From: Parafrankia elaeagni
GTDB lineage: Bacteria; Actinomycetota; Actinomycetes; Frankiales; Frankiaceae
NCBI RefSeq assembly: GCF_000374165.1
Contig: NZ_KB893794.1
Coordinates: 62,001-126,000 of the forward strand
Direction: 5' to 3'
Length of the DNA stretch: 64,000 nt
Position numbers and translations under genes: made by a program. A model generated the notes under the pieces. It saw nothing but the letters and a program-made list of their open reading frames with translations, was not told the DNA's origin and did no database searches. Within the stretch, counting starts at the first letter, position 1, and each line of letters opens with the position of its first letter. Below are positions 36,916 through 44,395 of this stretch, piece by piece.

Positions 36916-37269
36916 TCAGCTCTTGGAACCCGCCGGAACCGAACCCGGGCCGGACGCCGGGCGTATCGACGTCGCGGAGAACGCGATGCCGTGCCGGCCG
37001 CCCATCTCCCACGCCCGCCCGACCAGGCCCGTAATCACCACCGGCGCACCGACCTGCACCACCGGGGCCGCACCCGCAACCTTGACCGTGATCACGCTGG
37101 CCGGGCCGTCCACCAGCCCGACCACCACCGGGACCTGGAACATCAGCTCACCGTCCGCGTTCGCCTTCTGGATCTGCTTTCCACGGGCGTCCGGCTCCAT
37201 CACCGGAGCCGCCGGCCCCATCGCCAAAACGACCGTGAACGCAGCCATGTCAATCGGGATCACACGCAT
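36916..37269 (-). CDS. Small AICE protein, possible replication/excision activator family
   Basis: A 117-residue, largely beta-predicted protein (MRVIPIDMAAFTVVLAMGPAAPVMEP ... GELMFQVPVVVGLVDGPASVITVKVAG ... GRHGIAFSATSIRPA). Its size, position just before the translocase gene, and pattern resemble AICE proteins annotated as plasmid replication, integration and excision activators. That name is by resemblance only. ATG 37269 follows a perfect GGAGGT ribosome site. It may encode a single-strand-binding or accessory conjugation protein. Confidence 0.55.
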   Translation of the reverse strand: MRVIPIDMAAFTVVLAMGPAAPVMEPDARGKQIQKANADGELMFQVPVVVGLVDGPASVITVKVAGAAPVVQVGAPVVITGLVGRAWEMGGRHGIAFSATSIRPASGPGSVPAGSKS

Positions 37270-37414
37270 GACAAAACCTCCGAAGATGAGAAAGAGACCT
37301 GAAAGAAGTGCGGATTTTCGCCGCTGCCACGACTGTGCCGCGGAACGCACGGAAAAGGTCCACCGTTGATACGGACATTCGTCGGACCGAACAGGGAGAG
37401 GAAACGGAACCGTC

Positions 37415-37448
37415 GCCGGTGCTCCGGGCCGCAGCCGGGAGCACCGGC
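37415..37448 (-). terminator. Hairpin after the first membrane/HAP module
   Basis: A perfect 11-bp stem (GCCGGTGCTCC and its complement) with a 12-base loop begins 6 bp after the stop of the gene at 37454. It separates that module from the tra-rep operon. Confidence 0.6.
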
Positions 37449-37453
37449 CGTTT

Positions 37454-37870
37454 CTACGCCGGGCGCGAGCCGTTGGCCGTGGCCACCAGGTGGCGGACTT
37501 CGTCGGCCAGGGCCAGGACCAGCGCGTCACGGCGCGGAGGCTTCGCCAACGCCCAGTGGGACCGGTGCAGCAGCCGCGCCGCGTGACGCCGCCGCACGCC
37601 CAGCGGCTGACCGCGCATCCCGTCCGTCAGCCCGAACAGGACCGCCGCCGCCGGACCGTCCGGACGGTGCAGACGCTCCGAAGCCATACGCAGCAGCCCT
37701 TCCGCCGCGACCGCCCGCACCAGCGGTGCCAGCCCGCCGGCCGGGACCAGCAGCCGCACCACCTCCGGCGCATGGCCCATCAGGCCGTCCGCGTGGGCAC
37801 CGCGCCGTAGGGCCCCGTCCAACGCCACCCACAGGTCCGCCACCTCTGGCACCGACCCCGGGGCGGTCAT
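37454..37870 (-). CDS. Small helical protein, element paralogue family member 1
   Basis: A 138-residue protein of unknown function. Shared features with the proteins at 38899, 39482 and 40497 are an N-terminal GHAPEVVRLL helix, VAAEGLLRMA, a middle LFGLTDG, and a C-terminal LGVRRRHAARLLHRSHWALAKPPRRDALVLALADEV. The last looks like the RRxxAAxxLGVS-type HTH seen at the end of many actinobacterial proteins. ATG 37870 overlaps the upstream membrane-protein gene (ATGA). Confidence 0.65.
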   Translation of the reverse strand: MTAPGSVPEVADLWVALDGALRRGAHADGLMGHAPEVVRLLVPAGGLAPLVRAVAAEGLLRMASERLHRPDGPAAAVLFGLTDGMRGQPLGVRRRHAARLLHRSHWALAKPPRRDALVLALADEVRHLVATANGSRPA

Positions 37871-38049
37871 CGGCTACCCCGCGCGACCATCGCCGCCGCC
37901 GCCACCGTCACGCCACCGATAACCGCGTACGGCGCCGCCTCAAACACCCACTCGATTGCCGCCAGCACCAGGTACAGCGCGGACACCGCGGCGCAGATCT
38001 TCGCGAAGACCCACCACAACGGCGACCGCCGATACACATACCGGCCCAT
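37867..38049 (-). CDS. Small membrane protein (Spd-like), copy 1
   Basis: A 60-residue protein with two predicted membrane segments (WWVFAKICAAVSALYLVLAAIEWVF and APYAVIGGVTVAAAAMVA). It is clearly paralogous to the 52-residue protein at 40065. Small membrane proteins of this size next to tra are typical spread (Spd) proteins of mycelial conjugation. The start may be ATG 38049 or the GTG one codon earlier. It overlaps the gene at 37454 by 4 bases. Confidence 0.65.
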   Translation of the reverse strand: MGRYVYRRSPLWWVFAKICAAVSALYLVLAAIEWVFEAAPYAVIGGVTVAAAAMVARGSR

Positions 38050-38191
38050 CACATACCGCCTTCCGGGAAGGATTCACGCAGCCCGGATCGGGCTACCGGC
38101 GGGCTGTCCCGCCGTGCACAAAGCATTGCCCGAAACGCCGGCAGAAAGCTGCACACGAGACCGGCCACTTTCCGGAATCTTTTCGGAACCA

Positions 38192-38223
38192 AAACGGCAC
38201 CGGAAACGGCACGGGAAACGGCA
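38192..38223 (+). repeat. Three direct repeats with 12-bp period
   Basis: AAACGGCA occurs at 38192, 38204 and 38216, each separated by 4 bp. The size and spacing (8-bp motif plus 4-bp gap) resemble TraB recognition sequences in clt loci of streptomycete plasmids. The function here is inferred. Confidence 0.6.
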
Positions 38224-38504
38224 GCCCAGTGCCACCAGCCCGGCAGCCACCCGGCACGACCCAGGGCACCATCCCGGCATCACCCCAGCTCCCACACCCC
38301 GCCGCAGCACCCCGCCGAGCGACCTCACCCCGCACCCCCCAGGGGGCCCCACTCGTCCCGGAGACCACGGCCCATCCCCGCGGCACGCACCCGAGGCAGC
38401 CAGCCGGGGACAGCCCCCGCACGGCCACCCACCGTCCCGAGGCCGGAGCTACCCCCACTTAAGTGCCAGTCCGAGGAAGAAAATCCGACGCGGGCAGCCG
38501 GACG

Positions 38505-38524
38505 CCGGTGGACACCGGTGGACG
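38505..38524 (+). repeat. Tandem CCGGTGGAC repeat
   Basis: Two copies of a 10-bp unit, CCGGTGGACA and CCGGTGGACG. GGTGGAC recurs on the other strand at 37358-37364 upstream of the gene at 36916, and the related TGGACGC occurs twice at 10-bp spacing at 38747 and 38757. It may be an operator for an element-encoded regulator. Confidence 0.5.
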
Positions 38525-38803
38525 TCGGCAGACAACCACGGACAGACCGTCACACAGCCGAAACACGACGACAGCCGCCACTAGCCTTCACCTGCCGCCG
38601 ATAGCCCGCATCCTGGCCTTATGACGCTGATCAACCACCGACACCCGCAGACGTACCCCGCCGGGACAGGCCGCCCGCGCACCCACCGACGCCACCCCGA
38701 GCGGACCAGCACGCAGCCACCGGCAGGCGATCACACAGGGCGTTGTTGGACGCTAGTGGACGCAAACTCCGCAAACGGTGACGGAATGTGTCAGGATGCT
38801 CGC

Positions 38804-38835
38804 TGTTGCTCTGAGGCCCCGCGTACAGAGCAACA
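38804..38835. other. Hairpin upstream of the 38899 gene
   Basis: Perfect 10-bp arms (TGTTGCTCTG and complement) enclose a 12-base loop, about 65 bp before the start of the next gene. It could be a terminator of leftward or rightward transcription, or a leader element. Confidence 0.5.
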
Positions 38836-38898
38836 CACCAGAAGGGAGGCACGGCGGGGGAAAGCGGGGGCCGACAGACGGCCCCAGCCGGACCGCAC

Positions 38899-39297
38899 AT
38901 GACCAGTACACCCAAGATCGACGTCCCGACCCTGACCAGGCAACTCCGCACGGCGATGCGACACGGCACCCGCGCCGCCAGCCTCGCCAAGCACGCACCA
39001 CACCTGGTCGATCTGCTCACCCACCGCACCACCGGCAGCCCCGACGAACGGGCCATCGCCGCCGAGCAGATCATCCGGGACGCGACCACGCCCCTGGGCG
39101 ACCCCATCGGCCCGGCCATGCGGATCATGCTCGGTCTCGAACCCGGAACCTGGCACGTCCGGATCGAAACCCGCCGCGACCGCGCCGCCGCCCTTCTCGG
39201 CATCACCCCGGGAGCCTTCCGCCGACCCCACCACGAAGCCACCTATTTGCGCGACATCGCTTGGGAGATCTGGCAGCACCAGCGCAACGCCGCATGA
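38899..39297 (+). CDS. Small helical protein, element paralogue family member 3
   Basis: A 132-residue protein aligning with the 37454 and 39482 products along its length: KHAPHLVDLL, AIAAEQIIRDA, LGLEPGTW, then TRRDRAAALLGITPGAFRRPHHEATYLRDIAWEI. The C-terminal pattern is a candidate HTH. It is on the opposite strand from members 1 and 2. No good ribosome site is visible before ATG 38899; the nearest GGAGG is about 50 bases upstream. Confidence 0.6.
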   Translation: MTSTPKIDVPTLTRQLRTAMRHGTRAASLAKHAPHLVDLLTHRTTGSPDERAIAAEQIIRDATTPLGDPIGPAMRIMLGLEPGTWHVRIETRRDRAAALLGITPGAFRRPHHEATYLRDIAWEIWQHQRNAA

Positions 39298-39481
39298 CCC
39301 TGCAACACCGGCCCCGACCACCACCGGAAAACCACGGCCCCGGAGCACCCGCACCAGCGGACACGCCCCGGGGCCTTTTCCATTCCCGAACCCCACCACA
39401 GCCCCCAACCCCCGCAGGAAAGGAAAACCGGGTACGGGAATTACCCCGTACCCGGCCAGCTCCCAGGATTCCCCGCCGGAA

Positions 39482-39868
39482 CTAACGCGCCGTATACGCG
39501 GCCACCCGGCATACCTCCACCGCCAGCGCCAGCAACAGCCCCTCACGGCGAGCCGGTTTCTCCAACGCCCAATGCGTCACCCCCAGCGCAGCAGCCGCCC
39601 GCCGACGTCGCACCCCCATTGGCGCGTTCCCCAACCCGTCCGCCAGGTCCAGCAGCGCCGCGACCGCAGCGCCCTCCCGAGGCTCCATCCCCTCCACCGC
39701 CAGCCGCAGCAACCCTTCCGCGGCGACGGCACGCACGACCAGGTCACAGACCCCGTCCGGCGGAAACAGCACATCCACCAGCCCCGGAGCATGCACCGTC
39801 AGCGCCGACGCCCGAGCCCCCCACCGGACCGCGCCATCCAGCTCCACCCACACATCCGCCGCATCCAT
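39482..39868 (-). CDS. Small helical protein, element paralogue family member 2
   Basis: A 128-residue protein and the closest relative of the 37454 product: VHAPGLVDVLF, VVRAVAAEGLLRLAVEGM, LLDLADGLGNAPMGVRRRRAAAALGVTHWALEKPARREGLLLALAVEV. The start at ATG 39868 overlaps the stop of the preceding membrane-protein gene (TGATG). Function unknown. A C-terminal HTH-like motif is inferred from the RRRAAAALGVTHWALEK pattern. Confidence 0.65.
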   Translation of the reverse strand: MDAADVWVELDGAVRWGARASALTVHAPGLVDVLFPPDGVCDLVVRAVAAEGLLRLAVEGMEPREGAAVAALLDLADGLGNAPMGVRRRRAAAALGVTHWALEKPARREGLLLALAVEVCRVAAYTAR

Positions 39869-40068
39869 CACCACGACACCCCCACCCGACCAGCCGGACC
39901 CGACGCCGGCACCGTCACCGACACCGAACCCCCCGACCCCGAACCCGGATCCAGCACCGTGTACAGAAACACCACCGAAAACGTGGCCACCCCGACACCC
40001 ACATTCAACGCCAGCAGCGCCACCCAAAACAGCACCTTCTGACGACGAGATATCACCTCCCGATTCAC
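39868..40068 (-). CDS. Small single-span membrane protein
   Basis: A 66-residue protein with one hydrophobic segment (VLFWVALLALNVGVGVATFSVVFLYTVL) after a basic N terminus, and a Gly/Ser/Val-rich exterior tail. The GTG start overlaps the preceding gene by 4 bases (GTGA) and the stop overlaps the next (TGATG), so it is the middle of a coupled three-gene set. It has no counterpart in the 37.4-38.0 kb module. Confidence 0.6.
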   Translation of the reverse strand: MNREVISRRQKVLFWVALLALNVGVGVATFSVVFLYTVLDPGSGSGGSVSVTVPASGPAGRVGVSW

Positions 40069-40223
40069 TGGGCCACCAGCCCAGCCACCGCCAGCACCGC
40101 CACGCCAGCCACCAGATACGGCGCAGTCTCAAACGCCCACTCCACCCCCACCAGCACCAGGGACAACCCGCAGACCGCCGCGCAGATCCGCCAGAACACC
40201 CACCACCACGACCGCCGAGACAT
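40065..40223 (-). CDS. Small membrane protein (Spd-like), copy 2
   Basis: A 52-residue protein too short for standard gene calling. It reads MSRRSWWWVFWRICAAVCGL, then a second hydrophobic segment TAPYLVAGVAVLAVAGLVAQ. It matches the 60-residue protein at 37867 nearly position by position (WWVF, ICAAV, LVL, EW, FE-APY, V-G-LVA). The ATG at 40223 follows AAAGGGG. It leads the coupled set 40223 to 39482. Confidence 0.65.
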   Translation of the reverse strand: MSRRSWWWVFWRICAAVCGLSLVLVGVEWAFETAPYLVAGVAVLAVAGLVAQ

Positions 40224-40415
40224 CCGAACCAGCCCCTTTCAGGAAACGACGCGGAGCCGATCAGCCCCACACCGCACATCCTGAAAGAGGACAGCGCGAC
40301 AAAAACAGTACCGCCAGCACGTACTTTCCTCGCCGAAAGCCCGACCACACCCCGACGCCCACACCAGGTGTAACCCGGACCACACGCCCGATACCGACCA
40401 GACCCGGACCAACCC

Positions 40416-40444
40416 TTGACACGATCAGTAGCCGGACGATTCCA
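40416..40444 (+). promoter_or_regulatory. Possible promoter for the 40497 gene
   Basis: A perfect -35 TTGACA (40416-40421) lies 17 bp before ATTCCA, a weak -10, about 55 bp upstream of the GTG start. Confidence 0.3.
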
Positions 40445-40496
40445 TGCCGAAACAAGGACAAAGAGACGACGGAACCCGGACAGGACCCCGACACCC

Positions 40497-41069
40497 GTGA
40501 CCACCACCGAGGAACCCCCCACCGCCAGCCAGCCCGGCACCATCGAGGAGCTAGCCGATCTCCTCCGCCGCCTCTACCGCAGCGGCATCCGCCACCCCGC
40601 CACCCTGCTTCACAGCCCTTACGCGGCGGACACCATCCGCCTGATCACCGGCCACACCCCACCAGCCGACGACCACGCACGCCTGCACCGCCTCACCCAG
40701 GCCCACACCCGCATCCGCGCCGCCGTCGACGCCATCGGCGAGCCGGAAACCGGCATGCTCCGGCACCTGCTCGACCTCCACGACGACCGGACCCGCGTCC
40801 GCGGCGGCATCGAGAAACGCCGCGAGCAAGCAGCCCGCATCTACAGCACCGACCCCACCAAACCCATCAGCGGCGCCAGCTTCCAACGCCGACCCGAACG
40901 ACGCATCACCGTCCTGCTAGCCGCAGAGATCATCAGTCAGACCGGGCCACAGCCACACCCGGCCATGCCCACCGCAACCTTCGACCCGCAAGGCACCCAC
41001 CAAGCCGCCGCACCCGCACCCAGGACCCCACCCCCACCGGCCACAGCGTTCCGCCCGCGTCGTCCCTAG
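40497..41069 (+). CDS. Small helical protein, element paralogue family member 4 (extended)
   Basis: A 190-residue protein with the same layout as members 1-3 but more divergent: LHSPYAADTIRLI, IGEPETGMLRHLLDLHDDRTRVRGGIEKRREQAARIY ... GASFQRRPERRITVLLAAEI. A Pro-rich tail follows. Start placed at GTG 40497 (MTTTEEPPTASQ). The C-terminal RREQAA ... FQRRPE pattern fits the actinobacterial small HTH signature. It is on the + strand like member 3. Confidence 0.6.
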   Translation: MTTTEEPPTASQPGTIEELADLLRRLYRSGIRHPATLLHSPYAADTIRLITGHTPPADDHARLHRLTQAHTRIRAAVDAIGEPETGMLRHLLDLHDDRTRVRGGIEKRREQAARIYSTDPTKPISGASFQRRPERRITVLLAAEIISQTGPQPHPAMPTATFDPQGTHQAAAPAPRTPPPPATAFRPRRP

Positions 41070-41156
41070 CAACGACGACGGCCCCGGACCACATCCGCCA
41101 ACGAGGGAAGGGCGGGAAAGATCAACGGGGCCGTCAGCTTGAGTCGAGCGCCAGAT

Positions 41157-41777
41157 CTAAGGGTGGATTACGATGCCACGTTGCGCATATGTGTTCTCCA
41201 ATTGGGTTTGGGTTAGATGGACGTATTGCTGGGAGCTACCTGGTAGTCCGGACGGATTGTGGATCACGAGCGTGTCGGTCGTCACGCCCACGACGAGCAC
41301 CAGATGACCGCCGCGGTGCGGGGGGCGCCGGTCCGGCCATCGGACCCAAGGGTGGACGGAGATCATCGCGAGGCAGCCCGCGCCGATCGCGTCCACCACT
41401 TGGTCGATGGGAAGAGTCGGCAGCACTTCCGCCTTGACGGCGAAGCGGTCCCCTACCCACGTCGCGAACGGTGCATAGATCAGGCCGTCGAGCCCGCCGT
41501 CCGCCCTGCGTACGTACCCCCCGTGAGTCGTGCATTCCTCAGCGAGCGCCACCAGCCCCGGAGCAACGATGTTGCGTGCGCCAAGCGCCATGCTCAGGCA
41601 CGCCATGCCGCAGAGCCGCCGAGCCCACCAAGCGTATTCCTCGGGGCATGCTGCCCCCGTTACAGCCCAGCGAGGATCAGCGGCCAACGGCAGCGGGTCA
41701 TCCTCCCGCACGAACTCAGCCGCCAGTTCCGGCGAGGCGAACTGACTGACATACGGCACCTGATGGACGATAGACAC
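41157..41777 (-). CDS. C39-like papain-fold cysteine peptidase
   Basis: A 206-residue protein with the Peptidase_C39_2 layout: an N-terminal VPYVSQF with the oxyanion Gln (Q12), nucleophile C56 in RRLCGMACLSM, His158 in RGGHLVLVVGV, and Asn174 in VIHNPSG. The residues between Q12 and C56 are a longer loop than usual. No signal peptide or transporter domain is seen, so it acts in the cytosol or on a partner. It follows the Ddl-like gene by 49 bp on the same strand, which suggests a shared pathway. Confidence 0.75.
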   Translation of the reverse strand: MSIVHQVPYVSQFASPELAAEFVREDDPLPLAADPRWAVTGAACPEEYAWWARRLCGMACLSMALGARNIVAPGLVALAEECTTHGGYVRRADGGLDGLIYAPFATWVGDRFAVKAEVLPTLPIDQVVDAIGAGCLAMISVHPWVRWPDRRPPHRGGHLVLVVGVTTDTLVIHNPSGLPGSSQQYVHLTQTQLENTYAQRGIVIHP

Positions 41778-41826
41778 GGATCAGGAGTATGCCTGCCCCG
41801 CCGAGACCCGGCCGGGTGACACCCTG

Positions 41827-42774
41827 CTAGGGGACGTAGGACGGCTTATTGAACGCGGTTCCCATGAGCGCGATGATGAGATCGTCGTAGTTGAGACCAG
41901 CAGCGTTCGCCATCGTAGCCAGATTCCCGGACGGCGACAGGCCCGGCCCCGTATTGATCTCCAGCACGGAAATACGGCCACCCGGGGTGATCCGGAAGTC
42001 GACACGGCTCACACCCCACGCACCCACAGCCTTATGCACCCGAAGAGCGATATCCCGCACCTCGGCAGCCTGCTCCGTGGAGACACGGGCCGGGCAGAAG
42101 TACCGCCGCTGGTCCGGATCGTGCTTCGCGACATAGTCGAAAAAGTCGCGGTCCGTCTCCATCTCCAGAAGCGGAAAGCAGCGAGCTACACTGTCCGACT
42201 CCAGGATACCGGCCGTGACATCGATACCGGGCGTAAACTCCTCAACGATGAAAGTCTGATACTCAACCGACCCCGCCTGTAACACCGTAACCAGTTCCTC
42301 GACAGTGTGAGCAACCGTCGTCCCCAGACTTCCACCACCCGAAGCGGGTTTCAAAACCACCGGAAGTCGGAAGCGATCGGCAGCCTCTTCGGCGATCGCC
42401 ATCGGGTCACCCTGCGGAGACAACTGCATGAAGCGCGGGGTGTCAATCCCAACGCCACTCAGAATGTGCTTGAACGCAGGCTTGAACATGCCGACAGCAC
42501 TCGCGAGCACACCCGACCCGGTGTAGGGAACACCCGCCATCTCCAGCGCTCCCTGAACCTTCCCGTCCTCACCAGGCGGACCGTGCAGCGCCATCAGTGC
42601 CACGTCGATCCTCAGATCGTCCGGCATCTCCACCAAGTCGATCAGGTCGGCCCGTATCCCCTGCCTCCGCAGCGCCCCCGCCGCCGCCTGTCCCGACACG
42701 AGCGAACCCGCACGCTCAGGACTCTTGCCGCCGCATAGGACACCAACGGTAATCCTGTCCGACAGGACACTCAT
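41827..42774 (-). CDS. Ddl-type ATP-grasp ligase with altered substrate residues
   Basis: A 315-residue relative of D-Ala-D-Ala ligase. Catalytic and Mg residues are kept: E20 in GGKSPERAGS, HGPPGEDGKVQG, K142, R257 in SRVDF, E272 and N274 in LEINTGPG. The triad that positions the second D-Ala in Ddl (Ser150/Glu187/Tyr216, E. coli DdlB) reads Gly148, Asp185 and His218 instead (GGGSLG, GIDVTA, VAKHDPD). It is therefore probably a dipeptide or depsipeptide ligase with a different second substrate. The chromosomal ddl at 4045 is the housekeeping enzyme. ATG start at 42774. Confidence 0.85.
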   Translation of the reverse strand: MSVLSDRITVGVLCGGKSPERAGSLVSGQAAAGALRRQGIRADLIDLVEMPDDLRIDVALMALHGPPGEDGKVQGALEMAGVPYTGSGVLASAVGMFKPAFKHILSGVGIDTPRFMQLSPQGDPMAIAEEAADRFRLPVVLKPASGGGSLGTTVAHTVEELVTVLQAGSVEYQTFIVEEFTPGIDVTAGILESDSVARCFPLLEMETDRDFFDYVAKHDPDQRRYFCPARVSTEQAAEVRDIALRVHKAVGAWGVSRVDFRITPGGRISVLEINTGPGLSPSGNLATMANAAGLNYDDLIIALMGTAFNKPSYVP

Positions 42775-42865
42775 CCGCCACCACCAATCAGCCCGATACT
42801 CGTAATCACGTTTGCTCTCATTCTTTAGAGGAGCGCAACGATAACCACGCGCTAATGGAATTTCT

Positions 42866-42888
42866 AAGAACGTCGTGGAATCGTTCTT
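42866..42888 (-). terminator. Hairpin between the 42904 gene and the Ddl-like gene
   Basis: Arms AAGAACG and CGTTCTT enclose a 9-base loop, 16 bp past the stop of the gene at 42904, in an A/T-richer spacer of 129 bp. It could end that transcript or act as a leader element of the ligase-peptidase pair. Confidence 0.4.
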
Positions 42889-42903
42889 CGAGGAACGGTC
42901 ATG

Positions 42904-43443
42904 TTACAGGTGCGTGCAAATATCTCCCGCACCAGTGACTAGCGGAGGGAAATGAACCTCCCACACTGCCATCGGCGAGATGACGCCACCGTCCCGCACC
43001 CGTACCGGGTGACAGGTAAACGTCACACCGTCCGGAACCATGTCCGCACTCGGCAGCGACCCGGCCATCACAATCCGAGGCGACTCGCCAGCCATAAGCT
43101 TCCGTCGCCGCAACCGAGTCCCCACCGCCCACGCCACCCGCGACGACATCAAGGTCGTGAATCGGCGGTGTAGCACCACCAGCCCCACCGGACCCAGCTG
43201 GGCAATCCCGAGGCTCGCTCCGACCATGATGTCTTCATCCACCTGCAAGTCATCCGACAGGAGCATCTCCTGACTATCGCTTCCCGCCTGCAATAGGTCA
43301 GGCAAGAAACCGATGATCAATCCGTCAAAAGCGTGCGGGATGAACTCCGGTAGTTGCTCGGCGTCGAATTCCCAGCCCGCCGCCGTTGCTGTCCCCTTCA
43401 CCACGCCTCCAGCGTCGAGCCCGCACCGGTCAAAGAGTCGCAA
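42904..43443 (-). CDS. Unknown cargo protein
   Basis: A 179-residue protein I do not recognise. It has a hydrophobic centre (IIGFLPDLL, GIAQLGPVGLVVLHRRF), a basic patch (GTRLRRRKLM), and a C-terminal half with WEVHFPP. No catalytic motif stands out. ATG 43443 overlaps the end of the 70-residue gene upstream by 14 bases, so the two are probably co-translated. It is part of the leftward cargo set DUF397, 70-aa, 179-aa, ligase, peptidase. Confidence 0.55.
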   Translation of the reverse strand: MRLFDRCGLDAGGVVKGTATAAGWEFDAEQLPEFIPHAFDGLIIGFLPDLLQAGSDSQEMLLSDDLQVDEDIMVGASLGIAQLGPVGLVVLHRRFTTLMSSRVAWAVGTRLRRRKLMAGESPRIVMAGSLPSADMVPDGVTFTCHPVRVRDGGVISPMAVWEVHFPPLVTGAGDICTHL

Positions 43444-43642
43444 TCACTCCCAGCCCCAGAAACGGCAGCGCCCGATACCCCGCCGCCGGAATCCCCTGCT
43501 CCCGGGCGTACTCGGTCAGCGCCGCAAGGTCCCTGAATGGGGCCACCACCTGCACCCCCGGCACCACCAGCGCCCATACCCCCAACGGAGTAACCACGCT
43601 CTGCACGGTCACCGCCGTTCCGAGGACCGTACTCGTACTCAT
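43430..43642 (-). CDS. Unknown 70-residue cargo protein
   Basis: A 70-residue protein (MSTSTVLGTAVTVQSVVTPLG ... AALTEYAREQGIPAAGYRALPFLGLGVIATL) with very strong third-position G/C bias, which supports it as coding. A GGAGGAGGAG run lies about 13 bases before ATG 43642. No family recognised. A peptide substrate of the ligase or peptidase is possible but unsupported. Confidence 0.5.
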   Translation of the reverse strand: MSTSTVLGTAVTVQSVVTPLGVWALVVPGVQVVAPFRDLAALTEYAREQGIPAAGYRALPFLGLGVIATL

Positions 43643-43696
43643 CGTCACGATCCCACTCCTCCTCCTCATCATCCGGGTCGTATCTGTCCTGGTCCT

Positions 43697-43993
43697 TCAC
43701 CCCTTACCTCCCAAATCCGTCAGATCGTCGAACTCCCCTCCGCGGACACCAGCGAGGAACGCCCGCCACTCGACCGCCGAGAACAGCAAGGACGGGCCAT
43801 CCGGCCAGCCGGCCTGACGCAGCGCCACCCCCACGCCGACAGCCGCAGTGGCGAAGCCCAACGGCGCGATCTCCACCGCCGCGTCACCCGAGCCCGATGC
43901 CCGCCGCCACGCCATCCGCTCCCGACCGAACGCCGGCAGCTCGAAATCCAGACTCGCCGCCCACCGGCGCATCCATGCATCCCGCACCCACAC
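43697..43993 (-). CDS. DUF397 domain protein
   Basis: A 98-residue protein (shorter if a later Met is used). The DUF397 pattern is clear: WRRASGSGDAAVEIAPLGFATAAVGVGVALRQAGWPDGPSLLFSAVEWRAFLAGVRGGEFD. DUF397 proteins are commonly encoded next to HTH regulators in actinobacteria and often act with them. Here the TPR regulator is divergent at 44396. The N-terminal start is uncertain: GTG 43993, ATG 43972 or ATG 43915. Confidence 0.75.
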   Translation of the reverse strand: MWVRDAWMRRWAASLDFELPAFGRERMAWRRASGSGDAAVEIAPLGFATAAVGVGVALRQAGWPDGPSLLFSAVEWRAFLAGVRGGEFDDLTDLGGKG

Positions 43994-44395
43994 ACCCCCC
44001 GATCAGCCGGACGGAACGAAGAAACGGCGGCCCCAGGCAGGACAGGACAAATGTGTGTGGTCCGACGCCACACCCAGGGCCGCCAAAGGATGACCGCAAA
44101 CACCAGCCATCGGAGCTGGGTGCGCAGTCCTCCCCAAACGGTTCCAACCGGGGGGAGGGCCCAAGCCCGGCCAGAACCGACACCAGTCACTATGCGTGCA
44201 GGACCGTGCCACCACAGTGACGTGCTGTAGACGTCGTGGTGCCATCGCGGTGACATCGCCATGTCCCATCCGGTGCCTTCTTGCTGCCACGTCGTGACAT
44301 TGCTGGCCACGAACCCGACGATGAGACGTGGGAGACGCGGCACTCGCAAGCCGGTGCCTCCTCAGATGCTGTGTAGCCATCCGCTAAGGAGCACC
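43994..44395. other. Divergent control region of the cargo block
   Basis: About 400 bp between the leftward DUF397 gene and the rightward regulator. It should hold both promoters. I see no clear repeat or operator beyond short CATCG-rich stretches. Confidence 0.4.

Larger units (their letters stand above)
38053..38898. other. Intergenic control region with phased repeats
   Basis: No gene is supported in these 846 bp. They contain AAACGGCA repeats at 38192, 38204 and 38216; CCGGTGGAC twice in a row at 38505 and 38515; TGGACGC at 38747 and 38757; and a hairpin at 38804-38835. It lies between divergent small genes, so promoters for both directions and a cis-acting transfer or replication site are plausible. 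Confidence 0.5.

Noticed and set aside
43398-43700. Acidic reading frame beginning MKDQDRYDPDDEEEEWD on the minus strand, with an ATGA overlap to the DUF397 gene
   Set aside because: After about 30 codons it runs through the 70-residue gene in another frame, and its Gly-rich tail is a shadow of that gene's codon bias; the 43642 start explains the GGAGGAGGAG run as a ribosome site.
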